The notes beneath the pieces were generated by a model, which was not told the origin of the DNA, ran no database searches, and saw nothing but the letters and a program-made list of their open reading frames with translations. DNA of 9,595 bases from Candidatus Aminicenantota bacterium (GTDB lineage Bacteria > Acidobacteriota > Aminicenantia > Aminicenantales > Aminicenantaceae): assembly GCA_030673995.1 (NCBI GenBank), contig DAOUYU010000058.1, positions 1-9,595 of the forward strand, read 5' to 3'. Of the stretch, positions 4,016 through 9,595 are shown piece after piece. Position numbers and translations under genes: made by a program. Within the stretch, counting starts at the first letter, position 1; each line of letters opens with the position of its first letter.

Positions 4016-6445
4016 TTATCGTTCCCTGACTTTGGCCAAAGAGACAACTCTGTCACCTTTTTTAAGATTAATGATCCTAACTCCTTGAGTCGCTCTTCCT
4101 AAAGATCTAAGAAGCCCTGTCTTTATTCGAATCACCTTTCCAAGCTTTGTGATCTGAAGCAGCTCTTCTTCTGAAATTCCCACCATTCCTATGGCCTTTC
4201 CAATCTTGGAGTTAATTCTAAGATTAAGAACGCCCTTTCCTCCTCTTCGATGTCTGGGATAGAGGCTTATATCTGTCTTTTTCCCGCAACCCTTCTCGCT
4301 TGCAGTGAACACGTATTTATCCTCATCTCCCACAACAATCATTCCAATAATCTTATCTTTGACACCCAGGGAGATGGCTTTGACTCCGGCTGCTTGACGC
4401 CCCATAGGCCTGACTTCGCTCTCTTTAAACTTTATAGCCTTTCCCAGCCTGGTGCCAATCAGAATATCCTTTTGACCATCGGTTAACTTTGCCATGAGTA
4501 ATTCGCTTTTTCGGTTGAGATGGATAGCTTGAATGCCACCCTTACGGATATTCCGGAAGTCACTCAATTTTGTTTTCTTAATCCGCCCATCAGTGGTTAA
4601 CATCATCACATAATAGTCTCCAGAAAAATCTTTCACTGAAACGACAGACCGGACATTCTCCTCTGGCCCGCACTGAATGAGATTATTGATAGACTTCCCT
4701 CGCCCGGATACACCCACATCTGGTATTTCCAAGGCCTTCAGCCAGTACAGGCGGCCTTTGTCAGTAAAAAATAAAAGATAGCTATGTGTGGAACAGATAA
4801 AGAGATTTTGAACCACATCTTCTGCCTTCATTTTAATGCCTCTTTTCCCTTTTCCCCCTCTGCTCTGGAAGTGATAGTAACTCAAAGACGTTCGCTTAAC
4901 ATAGCCTGATGAAGTATAAGTGATGGCAACATCCTCTTCTTTGATTAGATCTTCTGGAGTGAGTTCTGAGATTATTTCTTCTTTGATCTCTGTTTTTCTT
5001 TTATCACTGTATTCCTCTTTTATCTTTTCCAGCTCGTCGATGATAATATCCAAGATAAGCTTATCACTGCCCAAAATTCTTCTCAGCTTTGTGATTGTTT
5101 TCTTCAGATCCCTGTATTCTTTTTGAATCTTGTCCCTTTCCAATCGAGTCAATTTTTGAAGCTGTAAATCCAGAATAGCCTGAGCCTGAATCTTTGTCAG
5201 ATGGAAATTGGTGATGAGTCCATTCCTGGCTTGCTCAACCGTACTGGAAGAACGGATAAGGCTTATGATCTTATCCAGATTATCCAGAGCAATAGTGAGC
5301 CCCTCTAGAATATGTGCTCTTAATTCTGCCTTCTTCAATTCATAGCGAGTACGGCGCCGAACAACATCCTGACGATGAGAGATAAAATACTTCATCATCT
5401 CAACAAGGCCGAGCAACTTTGGCTGTTTCTCGACAATTGCCAGCATAATAATACCGAACGAGGTTTGAAGTGCTGTGTGCTTGTAAAGATTATTCAAAAT
5501 AATTTCAGGAAGCTCTCCCTTTCTTACTTCAATCACAATCCTCATTCCTTCTCTGTCTGACTCATCCCGTATATCTGCTATTCCCTCTATTCTTTTACTG
5601 TTGACAAGGTCTGCGATGTTTTCAAGCAACCTTGATTTGTTCACCTGATAGGGAATTTCATTGACGACGATTCGGTCCCTCTCATTCTTCCGGCCACGCT
5701 CAATTATTGCTCTGGCTCTTAAAAAAATAATCCCTCTTCCTGTTTTATAGGCTTCTTTTATTCCTTCCTGTCCGAATATCAATCCCCCAGTTGGAAAATC
5801 CGGACCCAGAATAAAATCCATGATTTTTTCCAGCTTGGTTTTAGGATGCTGGATAAGATGAATCATTCCCTCTATGACTTCTGTCAAATTGTGGGGAGGA
5901 ATGTTTGTGGCCATGCCAACCGCAATCCCCGACCCTCCATTGACAAGAAGATTTGGAAATTTAGCAGGCATAACTTCAGGCATCTGAAGGCTTCCATCAT
6001 AGGTGGGAATAAAGTTGACTGTATCTTTCTCAAGGTCTGCCAGAAGCTCCTGGGTGATCTTTTTCATCCTGACTTCTGTATACCTCATGGCAGCCGGCGG
6101 ATCTCCATCTATGGAACCAAAATTGCCCTGTCCATCCACAAGGGGATAGCGGAGACTAAAATCCTGAGCCATGCGGACGAGAGTATCATAGACAGCTCCC
6201 TCTCCGTGAGGGTGATACTTACCTATGACATCCCCAACAATACGAGCGGATTTCTTAAAAGGCTTGTTCCAGGGATTCGGAGCCTCATGCATAGCATAAA
6301 GTGTGCGGCGGTGGACAGGTTTGAGCCCGTCCTTGATATCAGGGATGGCTCTACCAATAATCACGCTCATGGCGTAATCGAGGTAGGACTGCTTCATCTC
6401 TTCTTCAAGGCTTACCTCGATCACATTGGACGTATCTTCTGCCAT
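4016..6445 (-). CDS. gyrA: DNA gyrase subunit A
   Basis: GyrA is the DNA-cleaving and wrapping subunit of gyrase, which introduces negative supercoils with ATP hydrolysed by GyrB. The 809-residue protein starts at ATG with the RBS AAGGAG 5 nt upstream. The catalytic tyrosine is Y122 in AAMRYTE, exactly at the E. coli number. The winged-helix/tower domain spans about 30-500, including IPYQVNKSRLLENIA (264-278). The C-terminal beta-pinwheel covers about 500-805. The GyrA-box is QSRGGKG (527-533), one residue off the canonical QRRGGKG, with a second similar HRRGGKG at 732-738 in a later blade. A GyrA-box supports gyrase rather than topoisomerase IV ParC. The quinolone region reads HGEGAVYD (80-87), with glycine at the usual Ser83. 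The acidic tail of E. coli GyrA is lacking. It lies 44 nt after gyrB and is surely cotranscribed. Confidence 0.97.
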   Translation of the reverse strand: MAEDTSNVIEVSLEEEMKQSYLDYAMSVIIGRAIPDIKDGLKPVHRRTLYAMHEAPNPWNKPFKKSARIVGDVIGKYHPHGEGAVYDTLVRMAQDFSLRYPLVDGQGNFGSIDGDPPAAMRYTEVRMKKITQELLADLEKDTVNFIPTYDGSLQMPEVMPAKFPNLLVNGGSGIAVGMATNIPPHNLTEVIEGMIHLIQHPKTKLEKIMDFILGPDFPTGGLIFGQEGIKEAYKTGRGIIFLRARAIIERGRKNERDRIVVNEIPYQVNKSRLLENIADLVNSKRIEGIADIRDESDREGMRIVIEVRKGELPEIILNNLYKHTALQTSFGIIMLAIVEKQPKLLGLVEMMKYFISHRQDVVRRRTRYELKKAELRAHILEGLTIALDNLDKIISLIRSSSTVEQARNGLITNFHLTKIQAQAILDLQLQKLTRLERDKIQKEYRDLKKTITKLRRILGSDKLILDIIIDELEKIKEEYSDKRKTEIKEEIISELTPEDLIKEEDVAITYTSSGYVKRTSLSYYHFQSRGGKGKRGIKMKAEDVVQNLFICSTHSYLLFFTDKGRLYWLKALEIPDVGVSGRGKSINNLIQCGPEENVRSVVSVKDFSGDYYVMMLTTDGRIKKTKLSDFRNIRKGGIQAIHLNRKSELLMAKLTDGQKDILIGTRLGKAIKFKESEVRPMGRQAAGVKAISLGVKDKIIGMIVVGDEDKYVFTASEKGCGKKTDISLYPRHRRGGKGVLNLRINSKIGKAIGMVGISEEELLQITKLGKVIRIKTGLLRSLGRATQGVRIINLKKGDRVVSLAKVRER

Positions 6446-6450
6446 CCAAT

Positions 6451-6456
6451 CTCCTT
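6451..6456 (-). promoter_or_regulatory. gyrA ribosome binding site
   Basis: Minus-strand AAGGAG lies 5 nt before the gyrA ATG, in the 44-nt gyrB-gyrA gap. It is much stronger than the gyrB leader, so the second gene of the operon has the better translation signal. Confidence 0.8.
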
Positions 6457-6489
6457 TTTAAGGTAAAATAATTGACGTTTCTTTTTTTT

Positions 6490-8874
6490 CTAAATATCCA
6501 GATTCTGAGCTTCAAGGGCGTTTTCTTCGATGAAATTCCTCCGAGGCTCCACTTCACTACCCATGAGGGTTGTAAAAATGGTTTCCGCTTCAACGGCATC
6601 CCGGATGGAAACTTTCTGAAGATATCTTACTTCTGGATCCATGGTAGTCTCCCAGAGCTGATGCGGAGTCATTTCACCCAGTCCCTTGTATCTCTGGATG
6701 ACAATACCCTTTTTACTTCTCTGGAGGAGGTAATCAAGAAGCTTTGCTTCGTTTTCAAGCTTGACTTGTTCGGCTTCTTTTATGACATGAAAAGGAGGAA
6801 GAAAGTCCTCTAATTCCTTATGGATTTTATAGAGACTCTGGTACTCAACAGATTTAATCAAATCTCTGTTAACTTTGCAGGAAACACTTATACCATTTAT
6901 CTGGAAATTAACTGATAATTCATAGAGTCCGTGCTCTTCATCCGTACTCAATCCCGAGACAACACCTATCTCTGTGAGCCGGCTCTTGATATCCTGCATT
7001 TTCTTCTGTTCTTGTAGAAACTTTAAATCCTCAACTCCGTTATTAAGAAGAATCTTGATGAGAAAGAACGGAAAGTTTTTTCGTTCCAGGATCTGAATAT
7101 AGTTCTTTTTAGCGATTATTCTGTGGAGGAACTTTCTGAATTTTTCGCCCTTGACAAAATCTCTTTGTCTTTTTACTTTAAGCTGGAATTCTTCTGAGAT
7201 TTTTCTGATCACGTGTTTTTCAAACGAACGCTCATCCCTTAAATACTGAACCGATCTCCCCTTTGTTATCTTATATAAAGGGGGCTGGGCAATATAGAGA
7301 TGGCCTTTTTCAATGAGCCGGGGCATCTGCCGGTAAAAGAGAGTCAGGAGGAGGGTTCTTATGTGGGAGCCATCCACATCGGCATCCGTCATAATGATAA
7401 CTTTATGATAACGCAATTTATCCAAATTGAAGTCTGACTGTTCAACACCTGTTCCTAAAGCTGATATGATAACTCCAATCTCTTCGCTTTTGAGAATCTT
7501 ATCGAATCTTGCCTTTTCCACATTGAGGATTTTTCCCTTGAGGGGCAAGATGGCCTGGAAGCGTCGATCCCGGGCCTGCTTGGCTGAGCCACCTGCAGAA
7601 TCTCCCTCTACGAGGAAGATCTCGCTTCCTTCAGGATCTCTTTCCTGACAATCAGCCAATTTTCCTGGCAGTGACGTTGACTCTAAAACTCCCTTGCGGC
7701 GCGCCAGTTCTCTAGCTTTTCGAGCAGCCATCCTTGCCCTGGCTGCATCTAAGATTTTCAAAATAATTTTCCTGGCAACTGTCGGATTCTCCTCAAAATA
7801 AATTGAGAGTTGTTCGTTCACGATGGATTCTACAATTCCTTTGACTTCACTGTTTCCAAGCTTCGTCTTTGTCTGGCCTTCAAACTGTGGATTATGAAGC
7901 TTCAAACTTAATACCGAGCACAATCCTTCCCGGGTATCATCACCGGTTAAATTCTGGCTTAAATCCTTGATCAAATTATGGGCATTGGCATAACTGTTTA
8001 TGGTCCTGGTCATGGCTGCCTTAAATCCTATTAAATGGGTGCCACCTTCAGTGGTACTGATGTTGTTCACAAATGAAAAAATGGTCTCAGAATAACTTGA
8101 ATTATATTGAAGGGCCATCTCCACATCAATGTCGTCTTTAACACGTTTAAAATAGATGGGCTTCGGGTGCAGCGGAGTTTTGTTTTGATTGAGGTACTGC
8201 ACAAACTCCAGAATTCCTCCTTTGTACTGAAATTCTTGCTTCCGGTCGTTGCGTTCATCGACAAGAGTAATTTTTAACCCTTTGTTCAGGAAAGATAATT
8301 CCCTCAATCTCTGGCTTAAAATCTCAAAATTGACTTCTATGGATTCAAAGATTTCTTTATCAGGGAGGAAGGTGATTTTTGTGCCGGTCTTTTTTGTTTT
8401 CCCTATTTTCTTCAAACTGGATGCAGGCTTACCTTTATTATAACTCTGGAAGTAGACGCCATCATTTCTTTTGATCTCCATATCAAGCCTATCGGAGAGA
8501 GCGTTAACAACAGAGACTCCGACTCCATGAAGACCGCCTGAGACCCGGTATGATTTGGTATCAAATTTTCCGCCGGAATGAAGAGTTGTCATGACAACTT
8601 CCGCAGCAGGTCTTTTCTCCTTTTTGTGCATTCCAACTGGGATACCACGGCCGTCATCGATAACAGTGACGCTGCAATCCACATGAATGATCACATCGAT
8701 CTCTGAACAGAATCCAACCAGAGCCTCATCGATGCTATTATCGACGACTTCATAGACTAAATGGTGTAATCCATCGGGGCCAGTACTCCCGATATACATG
8801 GCCGGCCGTTTGCGAACCGCTTCCAGCCCTTTAAGTACTTTTATGCTTTCTGCTGTATATTTTTTTTCTTTCAT
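6490..8874 (-). CDS. gyrB: DNA gyrase subunit B
   Basis: GyrB is the ATPase and TOPRIM subunit of gyrase. The 794-residue protein is the long form (E. coli has 804). The GHKL ATP-binding domain has VDNSIDEAL (44-52, E50 as probable catalytic base), DDGRGIPV (73-80) and GGLHGVGVSVVNALS (113-127). The transducer has the QTK loop at 334-336. TOPRIM has EGDSAGG (423-429, with E423) and TDADVDGSH (496-504, D497/D499 for metal). PLKGKILNVEKAR follows at 444-456, so the usual GyrB quinolone-region Asp and Lys are present. Residues of about 555-720 are the insert typical of Gram-negative-type GyrB, before IQRYKGLGEM (726-735) and PRRNFIEENA (778-787). The start is set by homology (MKEKKYTAESIKVLKGLEAVRKRPAMYIGS region). 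Its leader lacks a good Shine-Dalgarno and is A-rich. It is the first gene of gyrB-gyrA. Confidence 0.97.
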   Translation of the reverse strand: MKEKKYTAESIKVLKGLEAVRKRPAMYIGSTGPDGLHHLVYEVVDNSIDEALVGFCSEIDVIIHVDCSVTVIDDGRGIPVGMHKKEKRPAAEVVMTTLHSGGKFDTKSYRVSGGLHGVGVSVVNALSDRLDMEIKRNDGVYFQSYNKGKPASSLKKIGKTKKTGTKITFLPDKEIFESIEVNFEILSQRLRELSFLNKGLKITLVDERNDRKQEFQYKGGILEFVQYLNQNKTPLHPKPIYFKRVKDDIDVEMALQYNSSYSETIFSFVNNISTTEGGTHLIGFKAAMTRTINSYANAHNLIKDLSQNLTGDDTREGLCSVLSLKLHNPQFEGQTKTKLGNSEVKGIVESIVNEQLSIYFEENPTVARKIILKILDAARARMAARKARELARRKGVLESTSLPGKLADCQERDPEGSEIFLVEGDSAGGSAKQARDRRFQAILPLKGKILNVEKARFDKILKSEEIGVIISALGTGVEQSDFNLDKLRYHKVIIMTDADVDGSHIRTLLLTLFYRQMPRLIEKGHLYIAQPPLYKITKGRSVQYLRDERSFEKHVIRKISEEFQLKVKRQRDFVKGEKFRKFLHRIIAKKNYIQILERKNFPFFLIKILLNNGVEDLKFLQEQKKMQDIKSRLTEIGVVSGLSTDEEHGLYELSVNFQINGISVSCKVNRDLIKSVEYQSLYKIHKELEDFLPPFHVIKEAEQVKLENEAKLLDYLLQRSKKGIVIQRYKGLGEMTPHQLWETTMDPEVRYLQKVSIRDAVEAETIFTTLMGSEVEPRRNFIEENALEAQNLDI

Positions 8875-8954
8875 TTTCTTTTTACTTTAGGAAAAAATGG
8901 GGGCCATTAAGGCAGGAATTTCATGTAACCCAGCAGGCATATTTTTCATTAAAA

Positions 8955-8983
8955 ATTATATAATAAATGGGCAATTTAGTAAA
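8955..8983 (-). promoter_or_regulatory. Probable sigma70 promoter of gyrB-gyrA
   Basis: On the minus strand, TTTACT (plus 8978-8983, 4/6 to consensus), a 17-nt spacer and a perfect TATAAT (plus 8955-8960). The expected start near 8948 leaves a leader of about 74 nt before the gyrB ATG. No obvious operator or attenuator is visible in that leader. Confidence 0.6.
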
Positions 8984-9178
8984 GGAAAATCCCCCTTTTT
9001 TTCTCTTAAAAGTGGTGGCTTTATCTCTCATTTCGGAAAACCAATTCTTCGGTCCAAAATTCGCTAGATCCTCGCCATCCATAATACTTATTCTATCGAT
9101 AAAAAGACGAAGGTTCTGCCATTATTTACTCACTTATAAAAAAGAGGGCATAAGCAGAGGCTAAGTGTGGAGAAAACC

Positions 9179-9385
9179 ATGAGCAAGGCTGAGCGGGCAT
9201 GGTTCCTCTTCTCTCTTTTCACTACCAGGTTTTGGGGGATAGCCGTAGCGACCATTGAAGATTTAGCCTTCGGAATTTGGCCTTTGAGGGAAGTTGACGA
9301 AGTCAGCCGGCCGAGATGTTTGAGCACGAAACAGGAAAAAGAAGCGAGTCACGTTATGAAAAAGAGCATACGGTGTATGTCATGA
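9179..9385 (+). CDS. Small uncharacterised ORF, 68 aa, possibly the 5' half of a broken gene
   Basis: The ORF starts at ATG 9179 (MSKAERAWFLFSLFTTRFWG) with a plausible Shine-Dalgarno, GGAG at 9169-9172, six bases upstream. Residues 8-31 are rich in aromatic and hydrophobic residues (AWFLFSLFTTRFWGIAVA), possibly one membrane-associated helix. The next part, IEDLAFGIWPLREVDEVS, looks like ordinary protein. After about residue 44 the composition changes to Arg/Lys/Ser-rich, and a better-looking frame opens in the -1 register, suggesting a frameshift near 9300-9310. No family is recognised. The ORF lies wholly within the inverted-repeat-bounded segment and overlaps its structural repeats, so it may equally be a chance frame. 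Confidence 0.25.
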   Translation: MSKAERAWFLFSLFTTRFWGIAVATIEDLAFGIWPLREVDEVSRPRCLSTKQEKEASHVMKKSIRCMS

Positions 9386-9483
9386 ACTGTGGTGCGGAGT
9401 TTCGAGGCCACCGAGAAGGCCAAGTGAAGAATGGCGTTAAAAATCTGAAGGGGAGCGAGGCTTTCCCCCAAAACCTCTTCTAA
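9316..9483 (+). pseudogene. Small uncharacterised ORF, 55 aa, possibly the 3' half of the same broken gene
   Basis: The frame runs MFEHETGKRSESRYEKEHTV and on through YVMNCGAEFRGHREGQVKN to a stop at TAA 9481-9483. It is open from just after a TGA at 9294-9296, so about eight further codons precede the ATG. It has no RBS, is hydrophilic and charged, and overlaps the 9179 frame in the -1 register. Joining the two near 9304 would give a protein of about 100 residues. No domain is recognised. I treat it as a possible frameshifted remnant, not as a demonstrated gene. Confidence 0.22.
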
Positions 9484-9525
9484 TCACGGAAAAAAATATT
9501 ATTATAGAAAAAGTGCCTGCCCTCT

Positions 9526-9554
9526 TTTTTTTCTGACCTCATTTTGGCTATAAT
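9526..9554 (+). promoter_or_regulatory. Possible promoter for the gene leaving the window
   Basis: A perfect -10 TATAAT (9549-9554) with a poor T-run -35 (9526-9531) at 17-nt spacing. The expected start near 9561 gives a short leader with an RBS before ATG 9574. The -35 would lie in the right arm of the inverted-repeat segment. Confidence 0.4.
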
Positions 9555-9573
9555 TGAGTTCGTAGAGGATTTC

Positions 9574-9595
9574 ATGCCTACAAACTTACCTCCCC
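9574..9595 (+). CDS. 5' end of a gene, seven codons visible (MPTNLPP); possibly a TGS-domain GTPase
   Basis: ATG 9574 follows AGAGGA (9564-9569) with 4-nt spacing and a TATAAT box 20 nt upstream, so this looks like a true gene start cut by the window end. The peptide MPTNLPP resembles the N-terminus of the Obg-like/TGS-domain small GTPases that begin MPANLPP or MPTNLPP. Seven residues are far too few to prove this, so the product is a guess. The gene is divergent from gyrB. Confidence 0.35.

Larger units (their letters stand above)
9138..9530. other. Unexplained segment bounded by 13-bp inverted repeats, with a nested 18-bp inverted repeat
   Basis: The outer arms are AAAAAAGAGGGCA (9138-9150) and its exact complement TGCCCTCTTTTTT (9518-9530). 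A second, stronger pair lies inside: 9227-9244 (AGGTTTTGGGGGATAGCC) against 9459-9476, matching at 17 of 18 positions. A local hairpin is AACCATG (9175-9181) with CATGGTT (9198-9204), and another is CATAC/GTATG (9368-9378). The right outer arm resembles the GGGGACAGGC repeats near 3750-3850. The segment could be a decayed or non-autonomous mobile element, a structured RNA, or both. It matches none of tmRNA, RNase P RNA, 6S RNA or a tRNA by the conserved motifs I know. The flanking stretch 9083-9137 holds nothing I can identify. Confidence 0.45.

Noticed and set aside
5846..6466. 206-codon plus-strand frame antisense to gyrA
   Set aside because: It is a shadow of the conserved GyrA N-terminal coding region, with no RBS or recognisable protein features.
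8921..9082. 53-codon minus-strand frame upstream of gyrB (MDGEDLANFGPKNWFSEMRD)
   Set aside because: It has no ribosome binding site, overlaps the proposed gyrB promoter, and is not recognised as any family. It cannot be excluded, but I see no support for it.
9138..9530. Classical structured RNA (tmRNA, RNase P RNA, 6S RNA, SRP RNA) or group II intron domain V
   Set aside because: None of the hallmark sequences, such as the RNase P conserved GAGGAAAGTCC, a tRNA-like tmRNA end or a domain V hairpin, is present on either strand.

Overview
The window reads as a housekeeping segment of a bacterial chromosome with moderate to low GC. The GyrB is the long form, with a large insert in its TOPRIM domain, which is typical of Gram-negative-type gyrases. 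The intergenic gaps are rich in REP-like hairpins, A/T-flanked palindromes and a heptanucleotide repeat, a style I associate with genomes of uncultured environmental bacteria. No gene here fixes the phylum, so I leave the taxon open.

Layout: (1) 2-808 (+) is the C-terminal 268 residues of the primary sigma factor RpoD, cut by the window start. (2) 809-1002 holds a half REP-like repeat and a 132-bp palindromic MITE-like element. (3) 1003-1854 (+) is a strong sigma70-type promoter, a CAU-anticodon tRNA and, 21 nt later, a coiled-coil/zinc-ribbon protein. (4) 1889-3667 (-) is a long-chain acyl-CoA synthetase whose promoter contains a perfect operator-like dyad. (5) 3668-4015 is a repeat-packed gap with a probable bidirectional terminator, two REP hairpins and six 7-bp tandem repeats abutting the gyrA stop codon. 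(6) 4016-8874 (-) is the gyrB-gyrA operon, with a promoter at 8955-8983. (7) 9083-9573 is an unexplained stretch. Its core, 9138-9530, is bounded by a 13-bp inverted repeat, holds a second 18-bp inverted repeat, and carries two short overlapping reading frames that look like one broken small gene. (8) 9574 onward is the first seven codons of a gene leaving the window.

Functionally, RpoD would read the three promoters proposed here (TTGACT-N17-TATAAA, TTGACA-N18-TAAGAT and TTTACT-N17-TATAAT). The two gyrase subunits form the A2B2 negative-supercoiling enzyme. The tRNA and zinc-ribbon gene look like one transcript. FadD stands alone and is probably regulated by its operator. The regions that known genes do not explain are the two inverted-repeat elements (871-1002 and 9138-9530) and the repeats between fadD and gyrA. 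I see no defence, CRISPR or biosynthetic system.
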